A stretch of DNA of 64,000 nucleotides, taken from Nematostella vectensis. Taxonomy: Eukaryota > Cnidaria > Anthozoa > Actiniaria > Edwardsiidae. The translations under genes were made by a program, and so were the position numbers. Each line of letters starts with the position of its first letter. Position 1 is the stretch's first letter. The stretch is taken from assembly GCF_932526225.1 (NCBI RefSeq), contig NC_064047.1:9165994-9229993 (forward strand), written 5' to 3'. Below the pieces are notes generated by a model. It saw only the letters and a program-made list of their open reading frames with translations. It did no database searches and had not been told where the DNA came from. Below, piece by piece: positions 12,932 to 23,688 of the stretch.

Positions 12932-12957
12932 TTTCATCTTTGATTTTTCATCTTTTT

Positions 12958-13219
12958 TATCATTATCATTATCATTATCATTATCATTATCATTATCATT
13001 ATCATTATCATTATCATTATCATTATCATTATCATTATCATTATCATTATCATTATCATTATCATTATCATTATCATTATCATTATCATTATCATTATCA
13101 TTATCATTATCATTATCATTATCATTATCATTATCATTATCATTATCATTATCATTATCATTATCATTATCATTATCATTATCATTATCATTATCATTAT
13201 CATTATCATTATCATTATC

Positions 13220-13300
<81 letters not shown>
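12958..13300. repeat. Long perfect ATTATC hexanucleotide microsatellite plus ATT tract
   Basis: About 48 essentially perfect ATTATC units run from 12958 to 13246, followed by pure ATT to 13300. A small seed array and a duplicated flank (TTTTTCATCTTTGATTTTTC) precede it at 12858-12957. Both strands are open through it (His-Tyr and Met-Ile dipeptides), which is only the repeat translating. Confidence 0.98.
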
Positions 13301-13442
13301 TCCATATGATATCTATGACTGCGAACCCCCCTCCGGCCAATCCTATGAACGCGCCTGACATAGTCGCTCGGGAAACCCTAATATAAACCCTTTCGTTCAC
13401 TTTACTACTTACCCACTCTTCCCATCATCCCATAGGCTCCAT

Positions 13443-13458
13443 GTTCTTCCATGGTAAC
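13443..13458 (+). promoter_or_regulatory. X-box-like (RFX) site upstream of the CCDC83-like gene
   Basis: GTTCTTCCATGGTAAC resembles the RFX X-box (GTTGCCATGGTAAC-type). The right half is good and the left half is imperfect. It lies about 190 bp before the start codon of a gene whose human relative is testis-enriched. RFX control is inference. Confidence 0.3.
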
Positions 13459-13646
13459 CTGACGCTCGTCTCAGGTCCCCAACCGTTTGTTTTCAAAATG
13501 GCGCCCGGTTGGATACAAACTCTTTCAAAAGCAATCTAACATAAACCCGGCCATTTTGCAAGCAAAAGTGCACTGAACTTATACTATGACAAAAGTATAA
13601 GCCAAAGAAATATTTCGTCAAGCTTTTGGAACTTTAATATTCGACC

Positions 13647-16600
13647 ATGCCGCCCAAGAAAAAAGGGAAGGGGAAAAAGTCCGGTAAAAAATCAGGAGGG
13701 AAGAAGAAGAAAGGCAAAAAGAGTGTTGTCAAGGAACCGAAGATGACTGCAGAAGAAGCCATCTTATCCTTCCAGTAAGTCTTGCTTTTGCTTTTAAACA
13801 TAGAGGCGGATTTTCGGTTTGAATAGGCGTTAAAAGCTATCAGCAAGAATAAAATTCACTGTTGTTGACTGCTGATCAACACTAACAATTTTTAGTCGGC
13901 AATTTTTATGTGGCAACTATAGTTGCTCAAAAGCTAGCAGGTTTGCTTTTTCTCGGCAATTAAGAATTGTCACACATGAAAAATTGCTAGTGTAGATGCC
14001 AAAAAGTATAGTTGTCAACTAAAAATTGATAGTGTAGATTGGTTTAAATAATAAAAGTGTTTGTGATTATATATGCATGGCAACCATCACAGGGTGTGTA
14101 CTTCCACACTATCTGACGTGCATAATGCTGCCTGTTTTGCTAATTTTTCGTACTCTTTGTAGAATTGAAATCAAGGAGAGGGCAATGGAAGATCTTTTGT
14201 ATGAACTTAAAGTCATGAAGGACAAGAATGAGCGACTTAAAGACAGGGTATGGAAGTAATTGAAGACATTAGTACCATGAGTTTCTGAGGATGGCATTAG
14301 GACTAATAATGAGTATTTATTGTGATAGAACACAAGACTGAAAGATGAGCAGTTAATGCACATCAAGACCCTGTTGAAGCAAGCCAAGGAAAAAGACAAG
14401 GAGGTTGAGAAAGCTGTCGAGGTGAACCATGAGGAGGTTGAAAAAGCCTTGCTCAGCAAATTTGACTTGATCAAGTCAGAGGAACGTGAACTTCAAAGTA
14501 TGTAATTCAGTTTGAAATATTTTAATCTAAGAAATTACAAACAAAACTTGACATTGGAAAATCCCATTAATTTTATTTACTATATTTGATTTTTTTATAA
14601 CCCACCTTTTGCACCTACTTTTTGCAATTTGTTATATTTTTTTCTAATCTAGAGTCAATTTAGTCTTGACTCTGTTGTCTTTATTTGAAAAAACACAATT
14701 TTCCATGCACTGCAGAGCTGATGATGCGCTTAATGATAATGCAATGGATTGAATTTCAAAGCAAACTAAGCAGATTTACAGTATTTGCCTATTGGGATGT
14801 TTTCTAATTTGCATACCATATTTTTTGCTGCACAAAGCATTTTTTACATGAGTTGGTCTTGAACAATTTAGGGTTTGAAAAACTAGGACTACAACCGATT
14901 TCAAATTAATGCCCATATTTTTCACAAAAATTCAGACAAACGGGAGGAAATTGAAAAAAAAGAGAAAGAGATTGAAGAAGTGAGGAAGGCAATTAGAAAG
15001 CGCCAAGAATATAGGGTAGGTTCATTTGTTATTATTATTATAATATGTTCTGATTCTGAGTTTGGGAGAGGAAGGGATATTCCCTTCCAGGCCCGAAGCC
15101 AGGATTTTGAGCAGGGTGGTTCGTTTTTCCATTCCGGGGTGGTTTGTTTTTATTCAATATTTTTTGTTTTAAATTAAACATCTAAATACAAAGTTTTTAT
15201 TCATTTAAAAGATACAATAAAGAATATCGCAACAGCTTCATGCTTTCCCACTCTTAATATCTTGCTAGGATAACACAATGGCATCTGACAGAGACTATAA
15301 ATGCTGGGAAAAGAATGAGGGGTGTGATGGAATAACCCCCCCCCCCCCCCTTAGACCTCTGCTGTTACATCCCTTTTAATGTTTTCATGTCATTTTACAA
15401 GGATTATGGTCGGCATGAGCACGGTAAGCAGATTGCTTTACTGCAGCAGGAACTGGATGAGATGGAAGAATCTCACTCCGACATAGCAGGTATACTTTAT
15501 TGAATATCATAGATATTTTTTTAAATATCAATTTTCGTGAATCTGAGAATTAAGTTTTTCCACTCAGATTGTCTTTGAATCTAAAGATTTTTTATGATTA
15601 TCCCAAAATCTTATGTAGGTTTTTCCCTTAGATCTTTTTGTAGTCACTAACTAAAGCATAATTCCAGCCGTTGAGTATTTTTTGGCCCCCTCATCAGTTG
15701 GTGGGGGCACATTCTGCGGGGGTCACATACTTACTGCATTTTCCCCTTCTATCCCACCCCCTAATTATTTTGTTTGCTTCTTCTCTGCAACAGCCTTACC
15801 AGTTTACTATATCAATATCATTATGCCTTATTTAAATTATTATTGCTATTTCTTTTGGAACACTTTATTAGCTCATATCGAAAAAAGCCTGAAGATTTCA
15901 AAGGAAGAGATTGAGGCATACACTGACAACACTTTGGCAAAGCAGAAAGACATTGCCTCAGAGGTACTGTTGTACTGTATTGGTGATAAAAATAAACAAC
16001 AACAAAAAAAACAAGAAAGATTAAAACAAATTTTTAAAAAGTACGCGTCAAATCTGCCAAATCACATGAGACCCTTTTTTATCAGCATTATTCCATAAAA
16101 AAGGTTAATGACATTATTCAAGTCAACATAGTGCTTTCCTGAAAGTCACGGATTCAAAAATAAAACAAGCCTGTTGGCAGTTTTTATTAGTAGAGGGGCT
16201 TGTTTCCCATAAGGGGAATGCTTTCTATGTGTATTGTTGCCCTATGTAGCTTGCAGAGGTATTTGATTATCTTTTATCATTTTGAGTAGATCTAGACCGT
16301 TTGAGTGGTGTAAAAATAAGAGCAACTTGCTGGGTTCTACTGTAATATATCAAGTGAAATATTTTTCCTCTTGTGTACAGAAAGCTGCAAACTCATTAGA
16401 CAAGTACAGTAGGACAGAAATACTTGATAACAGATGGCTGAAAAGGGAGGTGAGGGTTGTTTTCTCATTGGCTGCTTACATTAAGTACTCAGCTTACTGC
16501 ACATTGCGTGAAAAGGAACCTTCACTCTGTTAGGTGATATAAACTCTTCTTCACATCAAACTGCTCCTTGCAGTTTATTTTCTTGAGTGTGCATAAAAGG

Positions 16601-19600
16601 GTGTAAATAAGTAGGGATCTCCTTACCCAAGAATAATTTATCCCATACGAATGTTTTCTCCCATAAGCATCAACACCTGAAACCTAAACATGTTCTCATT
16701 TATTGCCAAAACAGTCAGGCAGAATGTGCATGTTTTTACTTTGAGACTTCGTTTTACTTGCTGAAGTACCGGTAGTCGAATGGAGTTTGGCATCAAGTTC
16801 ACTTAGATACAGTAATCATGGAGAAGGGTGTTACTATCCAGGGCTTCTGGAATTACGCGGAGAAAAACTCAAAATCACGCAAGATTCTTTGCTAAATCTT
16901 ATTGTATTATCTTATTTTATAATTGATTTTAATTTTTATTGTATATAATAAGTCGACTGAATTTATGGATTACCTATTTATTATTAATTTATATTTAGAT
17001 TTATATATTTAGATTTATATATATTTTGTCATCTTTTCTTGATACGAAAGTGTTGAAAAGTAAAGTAGAAGTAGAAGTAGAAGTAGAAGTAGAAGTAGAA
17101 GTAGAAACTAAATTACGCAGAAAATCAATTATTACACGCTAAATTACGCGGGATTTTGCAATACATTTGTCTTTAAAAATCAAAATTTTGCGGGATTCTT
17201 TACTGGTTACGCGCTAAATTACACGAAATATCAACTGTTACGCCCAAACTACATTTTGTACCGAAGAAAAGCACGAAATAACTTGAAAAGGTTATTTTTT
17301 TGCGTGAAAATATCTTAAGCAAATTTTCATTGGCTCCTAGCCACCAGCCAATTAAAAAAGGTATTTTATTATTAGTCCTAGGCCTTCGCGGTTAACCGAA
17401 GAACGCCTAGTCATTTTATTTGTTTTCGAAATTCAGTTCGAAATATCGCACTCTTACGAAGAATATCTCTCTTTTTTTACGAGAAATAGAGGTAAGAACC
17501 CTAATGTAGTAGTCTAATATCTTAATGATTACGTCATATTAATCAAATGATCACAAATATTGTAATTAGCATATAGCACATGTATGATTAGGAACGAGTA
17601 GAATCACACAGATCTACAATAAACACGTACCGTCTTCACTCATGGCTTTCTGATAGTAGAACCACGATAAGGTCACAACATTTGGCGACGAGGAATAGGA
17701 ATTATCAGCAAAGCAGAAGAATGACAAATGACACGGCAGATACAAGTTCGGGCGCAAGTAGCGCGGCGACCAACCCGAACAACATCACCGTAGTAAACCG
17801 ACAACTCAGTACCAAACCCTTCCACATCAACACCGACACCAATGACACGGCGGGCAATCCGATGGGATAAGTGGAAGAAGGACATCGAAAGACAGTTTCG
17901 CTTCTTTGGAATAACAGAACCAGAAACAAAGAAAGACGGCCTGATAATCTACGGCGGCCCGCAGATCGCCGACCTTCGACGATCGAAGACTCACTCCCTG
18001 AGCTAACTGAACAAGCCGGAGACAATGCCTACACAAGACTTATAAGGAAGCTGGATAAGAACTTTCTCTCAAGGGAGAACAAAAACTACGCCAGATTCCA
18101 GTTCGGAAACCTTATCCAAGCCGACAAAGAGAGCATGGCGCAATATTACACAAGGATCCGCGAAGGAGCGCAGAAATGCGAATTCACAGATGAGAACGAG
18201 GCGATTCGAGATCATTTAATCAAGACTATAAAAAGCGCTTAACTACGACTCAAGACTATAAGAAAGAACTTAACTCTGACAGAAATACTAGACGAAGCAG
18301 CGATAGATGAAGAATCAAGCGCGCAAGCGGCAGCCATCGAAAGGAAGCTTAAGTAGTAGCCGGAATCTCAAAGGGTGAAGCAAATCACAAAGCGACACAC
18401 GCGCGACCAACACCACAAAGAATGCGACCGGCGCGAAGCGAAACACAGCACAGGCAATTGCAGAGCCTATGGAGCAGAATGCCACAAATGCGGGAAAAGA
18501 AACCACTACGCTCGAATGTGTAGGAGCGGCGCAAAAAACGAAGGATGAAACAACCTCAGAACGGCAAGACCAACGCGGGAAACATCAATCAAGGAACTTC
18601 GGAAGCCGAAACAAAGGAAAAGGACGCCGACAGATTCGACACGTGGAGCGCGAAAGCGACACCAAATCATCAAGCGAAACAGAGAGCGACGAAGATATCA
18701 ACCGGATACTCAATAAACATGTGAATATACGCAAGACAAGCACAGTACCATCCTCGACGGAAGCAAACAAATTGAGGATCTGGATAAACGGAGTCAAAAC
18801 AACCACCGAACCGGACACCGGAACCGATGCGAACGTCATGGACGAACATCATCTAAAAACACTTCAAAATGCCCAACCGGAAGTGCAGCTAATGAAAACA
18901 ACGCTGAAACTCAAAACACTTAAAAAGGGCCATCCCGTAATCGGTGAAATCAACGTGACCATAGCCAATGAGACCCGAAGTACCGTAGCAAGGATCGCGA
19001 TTATCGGCGGAACCATCGACTCGCTACCACTAGAGAGACACCCGAAGAACTTGGGATGGTGAAATTCGATGCAACTGGACGCCTGAAGCAACCCAACAAA
19101 CACATACACAAGGTACAGACCGGAAACGAGCAGCGGGATCAAATAGTCAACAATCACACACAGCTTTTTTCGGGGATCGGAAAAACACGACGAGACGGGA
19201 AAGACACCGAAATCCACCTACCCACGCACAGCCTGTCATCCAGAAACCGAGGCGAGTTCCATACCACCGACATCATGGAGCCTGTCCCGGAACATGAATC
19301 AATAACATGGTGTTCACCATTAGTGGTCCAACCAAAACCGAAGAAGCCAGGAGACATCAGAGTGAGCTTGGATCTCCAAGCACCAATTACCGAGGACTTC
19401 ATCGCAACATTCAAGGACTGTCGAATGTTTAGCAAACTAGACATGAATCACGGATACCACCAGTTTGCACTAGACGAGGAATCGCGAAAGCTGATGACAT
19501 TCTCCACCCCAGAAGGCAACTATCGGTACAGACGGCTAGCTTTCGGCGGCGTTAACAGCCAAGACCTATTCGACGCGGAAATGAACCGTATTCTCTCAGA

Positions 19601-22195
19601 ACTCCAGCGAGTGCTGAACAATCGGGATGATATTCTTATTGGTGGACTAAACGAAGACGACCATAACAAGAACGTCGAGGCAGTATTAAAGCGACTGGAA
19701 GCGCACAACTTCCAACCACGATAAGGTCACAACACCTAAAAGAACACATCAGCTGTGCAATTAAATTTTTTGTCTTTCATTTGTGGATTACGCGGAAAAA
19801 GCCAAATTGCGCCAACAAGCGCGTAATTCCAGAAGCCCTGACTATCAAAGACTTCTAAAATTGATTAGGACTACTAGTTTTCTGATTTCGACAAAACATG
19901 CATGTTAAGGCCCGTACCCAGGTTTTTTCTTGGGGGGGGGGGGGGTGGTGCGAAATCCAAAAAAATGAACCTAATCTTTCCGAGGGGGGGAGGGGAATGA
20001 GTTCTTAGATAAAAATCTGACCACCCCTGAAAGAACAAAAAGGGATTTTTTTTACACTTTTGCAGCATCTTCACAGGACGTTTATTGTCGTTCCTATACT
20101 GGCCTGAAACGCCCAGCAGAAAAACTGCGATATTTCCCTATACCACCCTGTAGCGTCCAGCTTTGCGTGTGTGAGAAAAACCTCTCTAAAAAAACTACTT
20201 TACTGCTCATATGTGTTTTTTTCTCTGCTACAGCGAATTCGCTGTAAAAACTTGTGAAACTCTCAGGGAGAGGGTGAATCTCGCCCGCTATTATCCCAGG
20301 AGCGAATGGGTTAAATCAGTGCCCCAACCCCATGAGATGGCTCTGACTTGACCCTGGATTTGATCTCAAAACATATTTCTTGGAAAGCCAAGCCACTGCT
20401 ACTGAGTTATTATGCCACTCTCCACTGACAAACTAACAAAATATACTTTACCGACACTTTCATTGTGCCGATCTACAGGTGGCACTGCATCAGGAAGGGC
20501 ACACAGAGCTGGTTAAAATTGTAGAGGACTTGGAGAAGACAAATCTTGAGATTATGGCTGAGCTGTTTGACTGCAAGATAGATGACCTCAAGTTTACTCG
20601 GTGTGCTAATAAAAGAAATAATTATACTAAACAATGCCAGTAAACATGAAATAATATAGCATTTATTATTAGAGTGTCAGGAAAGGGGGTATGTATCGGA
20701 TTTACAGTATTTGCATCCTAGAGATTGAGCACTGCCATCTCTTTGTAGCTGGGGTAGATAAATGTACCCAAAATTTATTCAAATAGGTAATGAAAAGCCA
20801 AACACCCTCCCCCCCCCTTCAAGCACACACTGTATCCACCATTGCTTTATGTAAGGGTGTGGCCACCTTAAAGTGGATAATTCCTTTAGAAAAAATGTCG
20901 AATATGATCCTTTTTCCCAATGATACTGTACCTAATATTGTGCAGCCCCCTACAAATCCTGGTTATGAGTATGGAGCTACATTGTTTTACAGTATAGAGT
21001 AAACCTTGATAATTGAAGGTCTCACCGTAGGGTGGTGAAAACAATTGGACAACTGACACTCATCTACTTACATTACAGTAAATGGCTTCAACAAAATAGC
21101 AGCTAACAGATCCTCTTTAAATTCCTCTTGTAGTTGTAAATACAATGTTTCCTAAAATTTTGTCTGCTTGCATTAACTCCATGGTTTTTAAATTGCAGAA
21201 AGTTCTATCTTGCTTGTATTGAAGATGAGGAAAATTCTGATGAAGAGGAGGAGGGAGAAGGAGAAGAGATCTTAGCTAAAGAAGGAATGGTGGGAGAACA
21301 GACAGAAAAGCCAGACGATCTACTTGAGAACTACTTTTTGCCTGGCGAGGATAACTTTGAGGTGATGGTTCAGCTTATAGCAAGAGGGCTTAGGGTATCG
21401 AGACAAACCTCTCCAGGTCACCTGTGCTCCCATCACCCCCCTCAACCTTTTCATTGAAGTATCAGTCAAAATATTTTACTTTAAGCATACAGTATGATAT
21501 CTAAGACTAAACATCTCCCTTCTTCCTCTATTTCTCTATGCTCCTGCTTCCACTTGATTCATACAGTAGGTCTCCTAAAATAACAGAAACTGATAGTTAT
21601 TATTGATACACTGTCATAGCTAGTATAGTATGGCTTATACAAAATCTTGTCTAAATGCCTGATAGCATATAGCTCTACTATTAATGGCTAATAAATTTCT
21701 TTTAGAGATGAAGGAGGGAGGCACCTGGTAAAAAAACAGGGGTGTGGTCAGGATAATTTTCTATCCTGAAAAAGTAATGTCTTTATACATTTAATGGGGG
21801 GCTGGCACCCTGTGCTCTTTCCCTGCCTACGCCCCTTAAATTATTCTTTGATTTTGGTGATTTGGCAGAAGGAATCTTACTGAAAAGTAAAAGAAAAGGA
21901 CGTGTAGGATGTGGTTAGAGTCTATTCCCTGCTCAGCTTTTAGAAATCCCTAGATAAGGCCATTATATATACTTAATTATGCAATGCTTTTTGTCAGGAC
22001 TCTCCACGTCTTGGTCCAATGGAGCTACAGTTGATGACAGTTACAGGCAGACAGATGCCCATCCACAAAGTTGGCGAAGAGCACTGCAATGCACTTGTGC
22101 CAGTCTCTAATACTCCTTACCGACCTGATGGCTACAGTGACCCAAAGAGCTGGCCAGTCACAAACCAGATGCTACAGTCAATGATAACACAGTAA
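13647..22195 (+). CDS. CCDC83-like coiled-coil protein
   Basis: Ten exons join in phase: 13647-13774, 14163-14247, 14329-14497, 14936-15015, 15402-15489, 15872-15963, 16381-16449, 20479-20600, 21199-21361 and 21998-22195. The product is 397 aa, close to vertebrate CCDC83 (about 410-440). It opens with a very Lys-rich tail (about residues 1-32), then EEAILSFQIEIKE. A long charged coiled coil follows, with NTRLKDEQLMHIKTLLKQ and a Glu/Lys-rich exon 4. Then come TEILDNRWLKREV, an acidic stretch DEENSDEEEEGEGEE, and a C-terminal block LGPMELQLMTVTGRQMPIHK. The order LxxYQ-IKE..., N-RLK-EQ-HI-LLK, L-xx-W-LK-EVA and LGP-LMxV-xxx-MPIH matches my memory of CCDC83, whose molecular role is unclear; a sperm or ciliary role is inference. 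The exon 7 to 8 gap contains the nested transposons, and splicing across it keeps the frame. Confidence 0.85.
13872..14040. repeat. Inverted-repeat element in CCDC83-like intron 1
   Basis: The left edge ATCAACACTAACAATTTTTA is matched in reverse by the right edge TAAAAATTGATAGTGTAGAT. Inner pieces such as GGCAACTATAGTTG and TATAGTTGTCAAC also pair. It is an old MITE of about 170 bp that fills most of the first half of the intron. Confidence 0.65.
17065..17106. repeat. GTAGAA microsatellite inside the DNA transposon
   Basis: Seven units of GTAGAA lie within the DNA part of the nested element, left of the LTR element. Confidence 0.95.
17505..17680 (+). repeat. 5' LTR, 176 bp
   Basis: It starts TG and ends CA, has AATAAA near 17618, and directly abuts the TTTGGCGACGAGG leader. 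Its last 21 bp recur at 19714-19734 as the only remnant of the 3' LTR. Confidence 0.85.
17681..18521 (+). pseudogene. Gag-like region of the LTR element, frameshifted
   Basis: Readable pieces lie in different frames. KWKKDIERQFRFFGI (frame starting 17869) and NAYTRLIRKLDKNFLSREN (a second frame) are both typical of Ty3/gypsy capsid. Then comes a zinc knuckle C-x2-C-x4-H-x4-C at 18480-18521 (CHKCGKRNHYARMC). Stops and frame changes show it is no longer functional. Confidence 0.8.
18522..19713 (+). pseudogene. Pol fragment: protease and reverse transcriptase, truncated
   Basis: One frame (to 19062) carries the aspartic protease site as DTGTDANVM. The next frame (from 19056) carries a reverse transcriptase N-terminal and palm region: KPGDIRVSLDL, FSKLDMNHGYHQFALD and RYRRLAFGG. 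The catalytic box reads RDDILIGG where YVDDIL is usual. The frame ends soon after, at the deletion joint. No RNase H or integrase remains. Confidence 0.85.
19906..20055. repeat. Dispersed repeat, second copy of the 1135-1197 type
   Basis: It contains AAGGCCCGTACCCAGG, a G-run, and GATAAAAATCTGACCACCCC with TGAAAGAACAAAAAGGGATT, matching the copy near 1.15 kb. It lies just right of the nested transposon, still in intron 7. Confidence 0.7.
21741..21838. repeat. Small inverted-repeat remnant in CCDC83-like intron 9
   Basis: The left edge CAGGGGTGTGGTCAGGA pairs imperfectly with the right edge CCCTGCCTACGCCCCTT. It is similar in style to the GGGGCG-ended element at 30896-31145. Confidence 0.45.
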
Positions 22196-22775
22196 ACATT
22201 GTTTACCTGTAAAAAATTACTAAATTATTTGACATTTTAAGCATTACAAATTTTGTATATTGGAAATTATAGTAATAGTTGTGGAATTAAAGTTGTTTTG
22301 TAAAGTATTTTGTTTTCTTTTTTTATTTGATTGTACATTTAGGAGGTTTAATCTCCTGTCATTGACACTCTCTTGTATTTTGACTGATTAAAGCTTCTTG
22401 CTGCCCAATTTCCAAGGGTGGGGGGGGGGGGGGGGAATTTCCAAAATCTATTGAAGGGAGAACAATGATGTGAGAAACATATTGCAGTTGTTTATGTTAT
22501 TTAAACCACCGACATTTTAAACCTACCCAATCCCTATGCCTCTCTACCTTTTAGTTTTTTTTATAAAAATCTTTTCTGTCAACTGGCAATTTCTTACCCC
22601 TATCCCCTTCCGGTGATCGCTCGTCCCTTGGGAAATCTGTGATAACTCGGATTTCCTACTCTAATCAGCCGATATTTCTTTGAACAGTTTGAAAGCACGG
22701 AGAGGAGAGACGGATTGCCGTCTATATTTGTTTACTTCTGTTTATTTATGTAAATACACATTTTAATTTAATTAA

Positions 22776-23017
22776 TGGAATGTAATTTGCATAGACAGCG
22801 TAGCCCCACACTACCCTAGACATCTCTTTGTCCCTTCTCCAACCCTCTTCTAGGTCGACCGGTCGCAAACGTCGACAGTCTGCATGTACTCCTCATAGCT
22901 GTAGAAGTGACGTTTCACACAACAACTCACAATTTAGATGTTAGTGAGGAAACCATGACAAAGACAAGTCGGGTCTAGGGTGATGTGGGGCTAAGCTGTC
23001 TATGCAATCACATTCCA
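22776..23017. repeat. Foldback element, 242 bp
   Basis: The left arm TGGAATGTAATTTGCATAGA (22776 on) pairs with the right arm TCTATGCAATCACATTCCA ending 23017. The arms continue inward as CAGCGTAGCCCCACACTACC against GGTGATGTGGGGCTAAGCTG, then CTAGAC against GTCTAG. Confidence 0.8.
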
Positions 23018-23552
23018 AGGATGCCATTTGACCAGCTGCTATGTCCCGATCATCGACGGAAAGCTAAAATTGACGTTCAAAACATCCTTTCTCGCAGGTT
23101 TTTAGGCGGATTGCTTAAAAACTCGATTCGGAGATAGTTCCATCCCTCTCCCATCCTGTACCGGTGTCAGTATTTCGTACTGCTTGAAAAATCGCGCTGA
23201 AGCTGAGGTAGTCAGAATAAAGTTGCCAGCCTTGTCTCATTAACATACTTAGTATCGACTCAAAAATCTGAGGTAAACTTATATCGCTCTAAACTCGTAA
23301 AATTGAGATTCTTAGGAAGAAAAAAACACCACAGACGGATCCATTTACATCCCAACTAAGTTTATTTCATGAATAGAGCATGAAGACATAACTCACTGAT
23401 GTTTATTTGCGTGATTTTCGTATGTCCTTAGAAATCCTTCACTGACGCGGGTGGGAAGCCTGTGTTCAGACTAGGCCCTCGAGGCTTGAAGGCGCGAATC
23501 TGCGGACATGTTTGAAGGCATTCACATCTTCCCGCCACGGTGTTTTGATGTG

Positions 23553-23588
23553 ATTGGTTGAACGTGATAAGTGATGCGCTCTGATTGG
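23553..23588 (-). promoter_or_regulatory. Two inverted CCAAT boxes before the ZGLP1-like gene
   Basis: ATTGG occurs at 23553-23557 and 23584-23588, about 100-135 bp before the start codon. A GTGATAAG sequence between them resembles a GATA site. No TATA box is evident. Confidence 0.45.
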
Positions 23589-23688
23589 TTAGAGGTGAGA
23601 AAGGCGCGTAACTCAAAATTCTTTCAGTGCTGCACGTCTTTTCATTCTGCTGTGATCTTTTGTACGATCAGGTTCTTGATTGTCAAAG

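Larger units (their letters stand above)
11684..13646. other. Divergent intergenic region between SNX3 and the CCDC83-like gene
   Basis: SNX3 reads left and the CCDC83-like gene reads right, so this 2-kb stretch should hold both promoters. It contains CAAGATGGTGG and CGGAAGT (YY1- and ETS-like) near 12793-12815, AAAATGGCGCCC near 13496, an X-box-like site at 13443-13458, a G-run near 12620-12642 and a large microsatellite. No gene is recognised. Confidence 0.55.
17505..19734 (+). mobile_element. Truncated Ty3/gypsy-like LTR retroelement nested in the DNA transposon
   Basis: CCTAA flanks both ends (17500-17504 and 19735-19739), a 5-bp target duplication that marks the borders exactly. A 5' LTR (17505-17680) begins TGTAGTAG and ends GTCACAACA. 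It is followed by TTTGGCGACGAGG, where the primer-binding site is expected. Gag, zinc-knuckle, protease and reverse transcriptase segments follow in broken frames. The last 21 bp (19714-19734) repeat the end of the 5' LTR. The rest of pol (RNase H, integrase) and almost all of the 3' LTR are missing. The join falls at AACCACGATAAGG, which may be microhomology between pol and the LTR. Confidence 0.9.
16839..19840. mobile_element. DNA transposon with 21-bp terminal inverted repeats and 6-bp target duplication, host of an LTR element
   Basis: The left end begins CAGGGCTTCTGGAATTACG (16839-16859) and the right end is its exact 21-bp reverse complement (19820-19840). ACTATC flanks both sides (16833-16838 and 19841-19846), a 6-bp target duplication. 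Sub-terminal repeats of the AAATTACGCG type recur at about 17108-17230 and 19788-19800. Without the inner retroelement it is about 770 bp and has no transposase frame, so it is non-autonomous. CAGGG tips with a 6-bp duplication suggest a hAT-type superfamily; that is inference. It sits in intron 7 of the CCDC83-like gene. Confidence 0.85.
22196..23688. other. Intergenic between CCDC83-like and ZGLP1-like genes
   Basis: No gene is seen. A G-run lies near 22420 and a foldback element at 22776-23017. The last 200 bp look like the promoter of the next gene, with two inverted CCAAT boxes. Confidence 0.55.

Noticed and set aside
12853-13386. Long open frames on both strands (His-Tyr and Met-Ile repeats)
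   Set aside because: They are direct translations of the ATTATC microsatellite; no start context, domain or splice partner.
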